Positions 45,502 to 54,178 of a DNA stretch of 64,000 nt are shown piece after piece; the first letter of the stretch is position 1, and every line of letters starts with the position of its first letter. Below the pieces are notes generated by a model, which was not told where the DNA came from, did no database searches, and saw only the letters and a list, made by a program, of their open reading frames with translations. Where the stretch lies: contig NZ_JAQSLN010000002.1 in NCBI RefSeq assembly GCF_028649655.1, positions 124,001-188,000 on the forward strand, in the 5' to 3' direction. Made by a program: the position numbers and the translations under genes. Source of the DNA: Halobacteriovorax sp. GB3. GTDB lineage: Bacteria; Bdellovibrionota; Bacteriovoracia; Bacteriovoracales; Bacteriovoracaceae.

Positions 45502-45502
45502 T

Positions 45503-46771
45503 GTGAAAAAAAAAGTTCTTCTCGTATCACAACATTTTTGGCCTGAAAATTTCAGGTTTAATGATCTTGTGAATGGTTTAGATCGAGAGAGAATTGACCT
45601 TGTGGTTTTAACTGGAAAACCAAATTATCCATTAGGTATTTTTGACGAAGGTTACAGTTTTTTACGTCCGTTAAAAGAAACTTATAAAGATATTACCATC
45701 TATCGTTCTCCTCTTATTGCAAGAGGAACGAGTAAGATTCAGCTTGCTTTGAATTATATTAGCTTTCCATTCTTTGCGAGCTTTTTTTCCTTTTTCTTAC
45801 ATCTAAAATATCGGTTTCATTTAACTTTCGTTACTCAAACTTCTCCTATTTTTATGGCCATCCCGGCACTTGTGTTGAAAATATTTTTTCGAGTCCCTTC
45901 CGTGTTGTGGATTACTGATCTGTGGCCAGAGAGTCTCGTTGCGACAAAAACAATTAATAATAAAAAGATTCTTTCTGTTGTGGACGTTGCTGTAAGAGTA
46001 ATTTATCGCCTGAGCGATCTCATTCTCGTTTCATGTAAGGGCTTCGAAAAGTCGGTACGTAAGCGCCATGATCAAGCTAATATTGAATATTTTCCTTATT
46101 GGGCCGAAGATTTCTACAGCTCTTTATTACCAAGTGATGAGAAAGTTAATACAGAAGCTAAGTCGCTCTATGATCCCAATATATTTACACTTATGTTTGC
46201 TGGAAATATTGGCGTAGCACAAGGTCTCGAAACTCTTGTTCTGGCCATTAAGAAAGTTGAACATTTAAATATTCGTCTTCTTCTCTTAGGGGATGGAAGA
46301 AATAGGGAAACTCTTGAGCAATTTGTAAAAGACAATGAATTGGAAGATAAAATTACTTTTCTAGGTTCTCGTCCTGGAAAAGAGATGCCTTCATTCTTTT
46401 CCATAGCCGATGTTATGTATTTAGGACTTAGAAATGATGAGACGTTTAAGATTACAGTACCAAGTAAAATTCAGTCATATCTAGCTTGTGCTAAGCCTAT
46501 ACTCGCTTCAATTGAAGGGGAGACTGAGGAGTTGATCAATCTTGCGCAGTGTGGTCTTGTCAGCAAGTTTGATGATGTGGAACACTTAGCCAATAATATA
46601 CAAAAGTTTATCTCATTAACGAAAGAGCAAAGAAATGAGATGGGGCTCAACGGACACTCATACTATTCTCGCTTTTTTAAGAGAGACTTACAGATGAAAA
46701 AAATAACAAACATTTTATATAATTTTGGAGAGAGAAATGAAGTTGAAACTTGTAACAATCGTAGGAACTAG
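45503..46771 (+). CDS. WbuB-type GT4 glycosyltransferase
   Basis: Encodes 422 aa, with a GTG start one base after the previous stop. The N-terminal VSQHFWPENFRFNDLV, a hydrophobic membrane-binding stretch (ALNYISFPFFASFFSFF), LWITDLWPESL, and the C-terminal VPSKIQSYLACAKPILA segment match WbuB-like enzymes, which transfer L-FucNAc (or a related amino sugar) in E. coli O26-type antigens. Its place between the L-amino-sugar biosynthesis genes supports that role. The 3' end overlaps the 2-epimerase gene by 35 bases. Confidence 0.87.
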   Translation: MKKKVLLVSQHFWPENFRFNDLVNGLDRERIDLVVLTGKPNYPLGIFDEGYSFLRPLKETYKDITIYRSPLIARGTSKIQLALNYISFPFFASFFSFFLHLKYRFHLTFVTQTSPIFMAIPALVLKIFFRVPSVLWITDLWPESLVATKTINNKKILSVVDVAVRVIYRLSDLILVSCKGFEKSVRKRHDQANIEYFPYWAEDFYSSLLPSDEKVNTEAKSLYDPNIFTLMFAGNIGVAQGLETLVLAIKKVEHLNIRLLLLGDGRNRETLEQFVKDNELEDKITFLGSRPGKEMPSFFSIADVMYLGLRNDETFKITVPSKIQSYLACAKPILASIEGETEELINLAQCGLVSKFDDVEHLANNIQKFISLTKEQRNEMGLNGHSYYSRFFKRDLQMKKITNILYNFGERNEVETCNNRRN

Positions 46772-47855
46772 ACCTGAGCTTATTAAACTTTCGAAGGTCA
46801 TAAAAAAGTGTGACGAGTTCTTTGATCATAAGCTTGTTCATACAGGACAAAACTATGATTACGAATTAAATCAAGTTTTCTTCGAAGATTTAGGTATTAG
46901 AAAACCGGATATGTTTCTTAATGTTGCAGGAGAGAGTGCATCTCAAACTGTTGCAAATGTTATTTCAAAAAGTGATGAGTATCTTAGAGAAGCAAAGCCA
47001 GATGCTCTACTCGTTTATGGTGATACAAATAGCTGCCTATGCGTTCTTAGTGCTAAAAGGCTTCAGATTCCGGTTTTCCACATGGAAGCAGGAAATAGAT
47101 GCTTTGATCAACTCGTTCCTGAAGAGTTGAATAGAAAAATCGTCGATCATTTAAGCGATATCAATATGGTTCACTCTGATCACGCGAGAAAATATTTAGA
47201 GAGAGAGGGGATTAAGCCTGAGACGATCATAAAGACGGGAAGTCCAATTCCTGAGATTTATGAAACTTATAAAGACAGTATTAATTCATCGAAAGTTCTA
47301 GAAAACCTCGGTTTAGATAAGCATGGATACATACTTGTTAGTGCTCACAGAGAGGAAAATGTTGATTATGAAACAGATCTAAGAATGCTTCTCGGTTCAC
47401 TGAATGAAGCCGCAAGACATTTTGATAAGAAAGTTCTCGTTTCTGTTCACCCTAGAACGAGAAAGAGAATCGATGCTCTCAGTGATCTCGAATTAGATGA
47501 GAGAGTGATTCTAAGTAAGCCTCTAGGATATTTTGACTACAATCAACTTCAACAATGTGCCTTTTGCGTTCTTTCGGATAGTGGAACATTGACAGAAGAG
47601 GTTGATGCAATGCGCTTCCCTGGAGTTATGATTAGAAAGACACACGAAAGACCTGAAGGGATGGATGTTGGAGCTGTCGTTATGTCAGGTCTAACTGCAG
47701 AGGGTGTTATTAATTCAATTAAATTGGCTACATCTGATGATTCGAGAAAGTTCAATCAAATTAGAGACTACGAAGTAAGCAATGTTTCCTCGCACGTTGT
47801 CAAAATTATTTCAAGTTATACGGAATATGTGAACCGTGTTGTTTGGCATAAATAA
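46737..47855 (+). CDS. UDP-N-acetylglucosamine 2-epimerase family protein (WecB/FnlC/WbvD-like)
   Basis: Encodes 372 aa from ATG at 46737, preceded by GGAGAG; an upstream TTG at 46725 is unlikely. The motifs are IVGTRPELIKL, HTGQNYDYELNQVFF, the catalytic HMEAGNRCFD, and SDSGTLTEE for UDP binding. In the L-amino-sugar setting it should act as the C2-epimerase that gives UDP-L-QuiNAc or UDP-L-FucNAc, rather than UDP-ManNAc. It is followed by a promoter-like gap and the FnlA-type dehydratase gene. Confidence 0.9.
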   Translation: MKLKLVTIVGTRPELIKLSKVIKKCDEFFDHKLVHTGQNYDYELNQVFFEDLGIRKPDMFLNVAGESASQTVANVISKSDEYLREAKPDALLVYGDTNSCLCVLSAKRLQIPVFHMEAGNRCFDQLVPEELNRKIVDHLSDINMVHSDHARKYLEREGIKPETIIKTGSPIPEIYETYKDSINSSKVLENLGLDKHGYILVSAHREENVDYETDLRMLLGSLNEAARHFDKKVLVSVHPRTRKRIDALSDLELDERVILSKPLGYFDYNQLQQCAFCVLSDSGTLTEEVDAMRFPGVMIRKTHERPEGMDVGAVVMSGLTAEGVINSIKLATSDDSRKFNQIRDYEVSNVSSHVVKIISSYTEYVNRVVWHK

Positions 47856-47879
47856 GATAAAAATATCTTAAGTAGTTAG

Positions 47880-47908
47880 TTCACATGTTGATAATTTGTG
47901 TTTATGAT
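47880..47908 (+). promoter_or_regulatory. Candidate promoter for the dehydratase-wecA-like genes
   Basis: TTCACA (47880-47885) and TATGAT (47903-47908) are 17 bases apart, in the 81-base gap before the ATG at 47937. A short AT-only hairpin (47853-47870) overlaps the preceding stop but lacks a T run. Confidence 0.4.
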
Positions 47909-47936
47909 ATTGACCTAAATAAAATTGAGAGATGAT

Positions 47937-48944
47937 ATGTTTGATGGAAAAACTTTATTAATAACGGGTGGAACGGGTTCATTTGGGAATGCTGTTTTAC
48001 GTCGTTTTCTAGATACCTCTATTAAAGAGATTCGCATTTTTTCTCGTGATGAGAAAAAACAAGATGATATGAGAAAGCAGTATAGCTCTTCGAAACTTAA
48101 GTTTTATATTGGAGATGTACGCGATCAGAACTCTGTTCAAACTGCCTTGAGAGGCGTTGACTACGTTTTTCATGCAGCAGCTTTAAAACAAGTTCCATCT
48201 TGTGAATTTTATCCAATTCAAGCTGTTAAAACAAATATCTTAGGAACTGAAAATGTTCTTAATGCTGCAATTGCAGAAGGTGTTAAGAAGGTCATTTGCT
48301 TGAGTACTGACAAAGCCGTTTATCCTATCAATGCTATGGGGATGAGTAAGGCAATGATGGAAAAAACTTTCATCGCTAAGTCTCGCCAACTTGATGACGA
48401 GCAAACAGTTATCTGTGGAACTCGCTATGGTAACGTCATGGCATCAAGAGGTTCAGTAATTCCTCTTTTTATCGATCAAGTTAAAGCGAATCAGCCAATT
48501 ACAATAACAGATCCTTCAATGACTCGTTATATGATGAGTTTAGATGAGGCCGTTGAGTTAGTTCTCTATGCATTTAAAAATGGTCGCAATGGAGATATTT
48601 TTGTTCAAAAGGCTCCAGCTTCTACAATTGAAACTCTGGCTAAGGCTATCAAGTCGATGATGGGCAAGCATGATCATGAAATTAAAGTGATCGGTACTCG
48701 TCATGGTGAAAAGCTTTACGAAACTCTACTAACAAGAGAAGAGATGGTAAAAGCTGAGGATCTTGGAAATTACTTTAGAATTGTTCCTGACCAAAGAGAC
48801 CTAAACTATGGTGCTTACTTTGAAGATGGAGAATCTGATATTACTGAGGCGATGGAATACAATTCGCACAATACAAGCCAGTTAACGGAAGATGAGTTGA
48901 TCGCTCTCCTTAAAGATCTTAGGGAACTTGAAGGAACTTTCTAA
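47937..48944 (+). CDS. UDP-GlcNAc 4,6-dehydratase/5-epimerase (FnlA/CapE/WbvB type)
   Basis: Encodes 335 aa from ATG at 47937; a TTG at 47925 would add four residues. It has TGGTGSFGNAV (Rossmann), STDKAVYPINAMGMSK, where Met takes the usual Tyr place as in this family, and TRYGNVMASRGSV. It performs the first step from UDP-GlcNAc to the 4-keto-6-deoxy-L-sugar used by the reductase and 2-epimerase at 44623 and 46737. It is one of two UDP-GlcNAc dehydratase-type enzymes here; the other (18709-20532) is the membrane-bound type. Confidence 0.92.
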   Translation: MFDGKTLLITGGTGSFGNAVLRRFLDTSIKEIRIFSRDEKKQDDMRKQYSSSKLKFYIGDVRDQNSVQTALRGVDYVFHAAALKQVPSCEFYPIQAVKTNILGTENVLNAAIAEGVKKVICLSTDKAVYPINAMGMSKAMMEKTFIAKSRQLDDEQTVICGTRYGNVMASRGSVIPLFIDQVKANQPITITDPSMTRYMMSLDEAVELVLYAFKNGRNGDIFVQKAPASTIETLAKAIKSMMGKHDHEIKVIGTRHGEKLYETLLTREEMVKAEDLGNYFRIVPDQRDLNYGAYFEDGESDITEAMEYNSHNTSQLTEDELIALLKDLRELEGTF

Positions 48945-50093
48945 ATGGATTCAGTCTATCTCGTTTATATTGCTTCTTTTTTAACATCACTTTTTATCAG
49001 TGTTGTTTCAATCCCTTCGATTATTAATATAATTAGATTAACTGGATTGTATGAGCAAAAATGTGAGAGAAAGATTCATAAAGGACAGATCCCGACTCTG
49101 GGTGGTGTTGCTATTTTTGCTGCCGTCCTAATTAGTTTAAGCTTTTGGATTAATGGTCCTCAATTTAGTGAATTACAGTATATTATTTGTAGCTTACTCC
49201 TCGTTTTCTTTATTGGTATTAAAGATGATATCTTCGATATCGTTGCCTATAAGAAACTTCTCGTTCAAGTAGGCGTAGCATTTATTCTCGTTCATTTCGC
49301 AGACATTCGTTTGACAAGTATGTATGGAATTTTTGGGATTTATGGAATTTCTGAATTCTTCTCTTATATCCTTTCAATGATTGCAATTGTTGGAATAACA
49401 AACTCTTTCAACTTTATCGACGGGATTGATACATTAGCAGGTGGAATTGCTGTTTTTATCTGTCTCGCATTTGGGACTTTCTTTGCAACTCATGATCTTG
49501 CGTCATGGGCCCTTCTTTCTTTTACTCTTTTAGGTGGTTGTACGGGATTTCTTTTTTATAACAAGACTCCTGCACAGATCTTTATGGGTGATACCGGAAG
49601 CCTTGTTATTGGACTGATTAGTTCAATTCTTGCTATTAAATTTGTTGAATTCAATAAAGAAACTAGTTTTATTCTATCGGCTCCCGTTTTTGCGATTGGA
49701 GTTTTAATTATTCCTATTTTCGATACTTTCAGAGTGATCTGTGTTCGTATTAAGAATGGACGCTCGCCAATGAGTCCGGATAGAAATCATTTACACCATA
49801 TCTTAATTGATCTTGGTTTAACTCACGTACAAGCTTCATTAAGTCTTATTTCGGTTAACTTTTTAGTTGTTGGAGTTATTTATGTTCTTCAAAAAAAGTT
49901 TGCCTCTTTTGTTAAATGGGACTTTGTTCCGGAAATACTTCTTCTAGGCGTCACTGTTGTTTTATTCGTTACTTTTTACTTTTTAAACAACTTAAGAAAC
50001 CGTGAAGCAGAAGTCATTAATCTTTCTAATAGTCAGGATGTAAATTCTGATCAATCATTAAAAAGTGTGAAAAACCAAAATGTATCAAGCTAG
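48945..50093 (+). CDS. WecA/MraY-like undecaprenyl-phosphate sugar-1-phosphate transferase
   Basis: Encodes 382 aa with about 11 membrane helices. The WecA landmarks are present: HKGQIPTLGGVAIF near the N-terminus, the catalytic DDIFDI, NSFNFIDGIDTLAGG, FMGDTGSLVIG, and the HLHHIL motif. It starts repeat-unit synthesis by moving a HexNAc-1-P (or related amino sugar) from UDP to Und-P on the inner membrane. It begins directly after the dehydratase stop and overlaps the following polymerase/ligase candidate by 14 bases. Confidence 0.93.
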   Translation: MDSVYLVYIASFLTSLFISVVSIPSIINIIRLTGLYEQKCERKIHKGQIPTLGGVAIFAAVLISLSFWINGPQFSELQYIICSLLLVFFIGIKDDIFDIVAYKKLLVQVGVAFILVHFADIRLTSMYGIFGIYGISEFFSYILSMIAIVGITNSFNFIDGIDTLAGGIAVFICLAFGTFFATHDLASWALLSFTLLGGCTGFLFYNKTPAQIFMGDTGSLVIGLISSILAIKFVEFNKETSFILSAPVFAIGVLIIPIFDTFRVICVRIKNGRSPMSPDRNHLHHILIDLGLTHVQASLSLISVNFLVVGVIYVLQKKFASFVKWDFVPEILLLGVTVVLFVTFYFLNNLRNREAEVINLSNSQDVNSDQSLKSVKNQNVSS

Positions 50094-51516
50094 CAAAATT
50101 TCATTAAAGTCAGTTACTCAGAATCAAATTTATGTCACATTTATTCTCGCTCTTTCTTTTTTAATTCCTTTAGGAGCGGTACCAAAGTTTGATAATTATC
50201 CATGGCTAAGTGGTGTGAAGATCATTTTTGCTTTCTTATTTCTTTATTTTGGAGCAAGTTACTTTTTAAAGAAGCAAGCTGTAAAATTTGGAAAGCTAGA
50301 ATCAATCCTTGTTCTATTTTCATTTTCGCTACTTCCTTCAATATTTTTTAAAGCAGACTTAAAACAGTCGTTAATTACTTTTATATCGGTCTTGGGTTAT
50401 TGCTTACTTGTTGTCGTTTTAAGAAGTACGATATCGAATTTTAAAAGATTGAATTTTCTTGTTAATGCATTTTTAGCATCATCACTTTTTGCCGTATTTA
50501 TTGCCTTCTACCAATTCTTCACTGGAAAACGATTTTTTACTTCTGGCTATACGCGTCCGTTTCTTTATTTCATTGAGGATTCGATCGTTATCCAGGGGAC
50601 TGAGAACAATGCGAATGCTTTTGCCTATCTTATGATTGCTCCAGCGGTGTTAAGTTATGCCTATTCAGTCGTGACTGAAGATCCAAAGAAAAGTATGAAG
50701 TACTTTCTCCTATCAATGCCATTTGTTTTTACAAGTTACCTGACTTTATCTAGGGCAGCTATTTTCTCTATATATGTTCCTTTTATCTCTCTTTCTCTCT
50801 TTTATATCTTTTTTATGAAGGGAAAGATTTCTAAGATTTTGAAGTTTGGAACATTGCATTTATTTCTTATTTTTTGTTGGACAATTGTGTATCCAACACA
50901 TGGGCCAGAGATTTTAATTTCCGAAAAACCTCTTGTTGAACGTTCAAAAGTTCTAAAAGCGATCAATAAGGCAATTCCAAGAAAGTTTTTAATTGATACA
51001 ACCAACTATGGTTATAATATGAACAAGGACTATGCTCCTTCAAATAATGAAAAGTATTATGATCTTGCAGTAAAACAGACCTCGTCACAGTGGAGACTTC
51101 TTGTTTGGAAGATTAATGCTAATCTATTTCTAAAGAATCCTGTTTTTGGTGTTGGTTATGACCAATCGAAATTTTATGCAACTGGTTTACCTGGGCAGAC
51201 GAGAGGTGATGTTCTTACTCCTCATAATAATTACCTTGGGGTTGCAAGTGAATTGGGACTTTTTGGTCTTATTCCATTTTTTGCATTTTTTATTTTGACA
51301 TTAGTTTATGCTGTCAAATCAATCATTCGCTCATCAGGTGAGCAAAAAGTCGTTCTCTTTGTTTTAACTTTTGGTATGCTCTCACACCTCTTTTTTGGGA
51401 TCTTCCATACAACTCTGATTAATATTTCTGCTTGGTATGTTGTTGGATTACTGGTCTGTGCTCTTTCAATAAGTGGTTCTTATAAGAGTGATTTTTTCGA
51501 AAAAAATAAGGAATAA
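50080..51516 (+). CDS. O-antigen ligase/polymerase family membrane protein (Wzy_C)
   Basis: Encodes 478 aa. It has about 12 membrane helices with a large hydrophilic loop (about residues 275-375), followed by the Wzy_C-type PHNNYLGVASELGLFGLIPFF. It is probably a polymerase (Wzy) or lipid A-core ligase (WaaL). It is one of two Wzy_C-type proteins in the window, so one may be Wzy and the other WaaL. It overlaps the wecA-like gene by 14 bases and is followed one base later by another membrane protein gene. Confidence 0.85.
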   Translation: MYQASKISLKSVTQNQIYVTFILALSFLIPLGAVPKFDNYPWLSGVKIIFAFLFLYFGASYFLKKQAVKFGKLESILVLFSFSLLPSIFFKADLKQSLITFISVLGYCLLVVVLRSTISNFKRLNFLVNAFLASSLFAVFIAFYQFFTGKRFFTSGYTRPFLYFIEDSIVIQGTENNANAFAYLMIAPAVLSYAYSVVTEDPKKSMKYFLLSMPFVFTSYLTLSRAAIFSIYVPFISLSLFYIFFMKGKISKILKFGTLHLFLIFCWTIVYPTHGPEILISEKPLVERSKVLKAINKAIPRKFLIDTTNYGYNMNKDYAPSNNEKYYDLAVKQTSSQWRLLVWKINANLFLKNPVFGVGYDQSKFYATGLPGQTRGDVLTPHNNYLGVASELGLFGLIPFFAFFILTLVYAVKSIIRSSGEQKVVLFVLTFGMLSHLFFGIFHTTLINISAWYVVGLLVCALSISGSYKSDFFEKNKE

Positions 51517-51517
51517 T

Positions 51518-52990
51518 ATGAAGATTATTGAACTAATTAAAAATTTTAATTGGCCAAATGAAATTTTTGGCAGTGATAAAAGTTTATCAAACTTTACTGT
51601 TGCCATGGTTTTAGCCTTTTTTCTCGTTTTACTTCACGGAGTAACTCTAGGATATGGTTTTAATGGGGAAGACTTTATTCTTACTATTCCTCTTTCTGAT
51701 TATTCTTTCTTAGAGCAAGGAAAACTTGCTACTGAAATGTATTTTAGACCACTATGGCACCTTTGGTTTGCTATTCAGTATGAACTTTTCGGGTTTAACG
51801 ATTTTGCCTTTCACGCTTCTCAATTATCGTTTCATTTTATCTTAATGTACTTGGGATATTCTTTATTTGTGAAAATTGGATTTAAGCAATATATCAGTAT
51901 CTTTGCTGTTTGCTTGTGGACACTATTGAGCTCTGCAGCTTTTCCAATTGTATGGCCAAACCAGAACAGTGATATGATCTGTCTCTTCTTTGTCCTGTGC
52001 TCTTATCACGTAGCTTGGAGTTACTTTAAGGGTGGGGAAAAAGATACGAAGATTTTCTTTTTCGCTCTTTGCTTATGGTTCCTTTCTCTTTTTGGAAAGG
52101 AAATGGGATTTGCAGCACCACTTCTTTTTATTCTTATCAGCTATGTAAGAAGCTTGAAAGAAGCGGGGAAGATTAAGTTTTTCAATAAGACAGTTCTACT
52201 TTCTGTCTTGGGCCTTGCTTCTTTTGTTGCAACTAAGTTTCTATATCATGGTGGAGCCGGTGGATTTTCAAGTAATCAATACTCAAAATCTCAAACTGCT
52301 GACTCATCGATTATCGTAAAACTAGTTGGAAAAGCCGTGCATTTTGTAGAAGGAATTTTTTATTCAGCTTTTCCTCTTGATCTAGCAAATAATGTTATGC
52401 AAATCATATTTGTATTACTCGTAAGTGTGATCTCACTCGTTGCTTTTTACTTTCTTATAAAGAGAATGAGTACAAATGCTAGAATTGTTTTGGCCGCATT
52501 AGCCGTTGTTAGTATTTCTCTTGGGCCACATACAATGTTTAATCCACATCCAAGAACTCTCTATGTTCCATCTATTTTTTGGGCGTTAACGTATACTGTT
52601 ATTATTGCTCCTTTTCTTTATGGGATTTTTGTTGAGAAGAAGATTTTATCGACAATGACTGAGAAGTTTGTTCTTCTTACGATTTGTTTGTTTTTTTCAG
52701 TTCAAGTTATGCTTGTAAAAAATGTCCAAGGCTTCTTCGCTCCAAGAAGTGATAATATGATTCAATTTTATTCTCATATGCTTCATCAATTAGATCAAAA
52801 AGAACGCAGCCTAGAGCAAGAGAAGATTGATTATGCTTTAAAAGAAATGGAGCATGTAAAAGTTCTTGAGCCAACTGAAGGACTTCGTAATTACTACTCT
52901 GACGAGATAGGCCGACGTTATGGTGAGCTTAGTTATTGGAGAACATTTGCGAAGAGTATGTTTAAAAAAGTTTTTCAAAGACATGAATAA
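51518..52990 (+). CDS. Polytopic membrane protein, possible GT-C glycosyltransferase
   Basis: Encodes 490 aa from ATG at 51518, preceded by AAGGA; a longer frame from 51473 overlaps the previous gene and is unlikely. It has about 11 membrane helices, with YGFNGEDFIL and YFRPLWHLWFAIQYELFG in the first external region. These recall the ArnT/PMT-like GT-C group, in which an acidic residue in the first loop is catalytic. The C-terminal 60 residues are soluble and charged. It ends at a strong bidirectional hairpin terminator. Confidence 0.65.
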   Translation: MKIIELIKNFNWPNEIFGSDKSLSNFTVAMVLAFFLVLLHGVTLGYGFNGEDFILTIPLSDYSFLEQGKLATEMYFRPLWHLWFAIQYELFGFNDFAFHASQLSFHFILMYLGYSLFVKIGFKQYISIFAVCLWTLLSSAAFPIVWPNQNSDMICLFFVLCSYHVAWSYFKGGEKDTKIFFFALCLWFLSLFGKEMGFAAPLLFILISYVRSLKEAGKIKFFNKTVLLSVLGLASFVATKFLYHGGAGGFSSNQYSKSQTADSSIIVKLVGKAVHFVEGIFYSAFPLDLANNVMQIIFVLLVSVISLVAFYFLIKRMSTNARIVLAALAVVSISLGPHTMFNPHPRTLYVPSIFWALTYTVIIAPFLYGIFVEKKILSTMTEKFVLLTICLFFSVQVMLVKNVQGFFAPRSDNMIQFYSHMLHQLDQKERSLEQEKIDYALKEMEHVKVLEPTEGLRNYYSDEIGRRYGELSYWRTFAKSMFKKVFQRHE

Positions 52991-53020
52991 AAAAAGACCT
53001 AGTGCTAACTAGGTCTTTTT
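52991..53020. terminator. Bidirectional intrinsic terminator between convergent genes
   Basis: AAAAAGACCTAGT (52991-53003) pairs perfectly with ACTAGGTCTTTTT (53008-53020) across a GCTA loop. A T run follows on the plus strand, and the matching A run gives a T run on the minus strand. It lies between the stops at 52990 and 53021. Confidence 0.92.
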
Positions 53021-54046
53021 TTATTTATAGTAAGATTTAAACCATTCAACAAATTCATTAATTCCCTTCTCTAAATCAACTTTAGGACGAAAATTAATCA
53101 TTTCAAATAAGTCTTCTACATCTGCGTATGTCTTAGAAACATCACCTGGTTGCATTGGCATATAGTTTTTTACGGCCTTGCTTTCGGTATATTTTTCGAT
53201 TGTTTCAATAAACTTCATAAGATTAACTGGGCTAGAGTTTCCAATGTTAAAAATCTTAAAAGGTGCAGATGAAGTATTAGGATTATCATTCTGATTTGCT
53301 GGATCACTTTGAGGGATGTGATCAAGAAGCTTCAATTGAGCTTCTACGATATCGTCAACAAAGGTGAAATCACGTTCCATATCACCATTGTTAAAAACTT
53401 TAATTGGTTTTCCCTGAAGGATTGCTTCTGTAAAAAGGAATGGGGCCATATCCGGTCGTCCCCATGGTCCATAGACAGTAAAGAAGCGAAGTCCTGTCGT
53501 TGGAAGTTTATAGAGATGAGAATATGTGTGGGCCATCAATTCATTGGCCCTTTTTGTTGCGGCATAAAGACTGACAGGGTGATCAACAGGGTCAGTTGTT
53601 TTGAATGGAGTATTGTTATTGTTTCCATAAACAGAAGACGATGAAGCATAAATTAAATGTTTAACCTGAGTCGTTCTACAACCTTCCAGGACATTAAGAA
53701 AACCCTCTGCATTTGAATTGATATATGTACGAGGGGATTCGATTGAATATCTAACACCTGCCTGCGCAGCAAGATGAATGACAGCATCAAATTTTTCTTT
53801 GTTAAAGAGCTGATCCATCGCAAGATCATTGGCTATATCTATTTTATAGAAAGAGAGCTTTTCATGAATAGTCGATTGTGAAGATTTGTGACTAATTCCG
53901 AGTTGTTTTAGTCGATCTTCTTTAAGAGAGACTTGATAGTAGCTATTCAAGTTATCAATTCCAACAACTTCGTGTCCAAGCTCAAGAGCTTTTTTCGCTG
54001 TGTGGTAACCAATAAAGCCGGCAACGCCTGTAATAAGTAGTTTCAT
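53021..54046 (-). CDS. NAD-dependent epimerase, UDP-glucuronate 4-epimerase-like (CapI/GAE)
   Basis: Encodes 341 aa. It has TGVAGFIGYHTAKKALE, GIDNLNSYY, LAAQAGVRYS, SSSSVYG and YAATK (Y-x3-K), a set typical of the CapI-like UDP-glucuronate 4-epimerases. It would convert UDP-GlcA to UDP-GalA in the cytoplasm. No UDP-glucose dehydrogenase was seen in this window, so its substrate must come from elsewhere. Upstream on the minus strand a GGAG ribosome binding site can pair with GATCTC (54049-54054 with 54078-54083), a weak 6-bp hairpin. Confidence 0.85.
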   Translation of the reverse strand: MKLLITGVAGFIGYHTAKKALELGHEVVGIDNLNSYYQVSLKEDRLKQLGISHKSSQSTIHEKLSFYKIDIANDLAMDQLFNKEKFDAVIHLAAQAGVRYSIESPRTYINSNAEGFLNVLEGCRTTQVKHLIYASSSSVYGNNNNTPFKTTDPVDHPVSLYAATKRANELMAHTYSHLYKLPTTGLRFFTVYGPWGRPDMAPFLFTEAILQGKPIKVFNNGDMERDFTFVDDIVEAQLKLLDHIPQSDPANQNDNPNTSSAPFKIFNIGNSSPVNLMKFIETIEKYTESKAVKNYMPMQPGDVSKTYADVEDLFEMINFRPKVDLEKGINEFVEWFKSYYK

Positions 54047-54178
54047 ATGATCTCCTAAATTATTTTTATCAAAAAAAGAGATCTTTTACTACTTTCTTTT
54101 AAAGCAGCATGCCTTTGTCAGTTGCCGCTTTTCTGACTATATTTGAAGTGTAAATATTTGAAAAAGTGAGTTTTATAA

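Noticed and set aside
46725-46736. TTG start for the 2-epimerase gene.
   Set aside because: The TTG overlaps the ribosome binding site itself. ATG at 46737 follows GGAGAG at proper distance and begins the conserved N-terminus.
47853-47870. TAAGATA/TATCTTA hairpin after the 2-epimerase stop considered as a terminator.
   Set aside because: The stem is almost all A/T and no T run follows.
51473-51517. Upstream extension of the 490-aa membrane protein.
   Set aside because: It would overlap the previous gene by 44 bases, and the ATG at 51518 has AAGGA upstream.
54049-54083. GATCTC/GAGATC hairpin around the ribosome binding site of the epimerase gene.
   Set aside because: Only six pairs with a 23-base loop; too weak to claim as a regulator.
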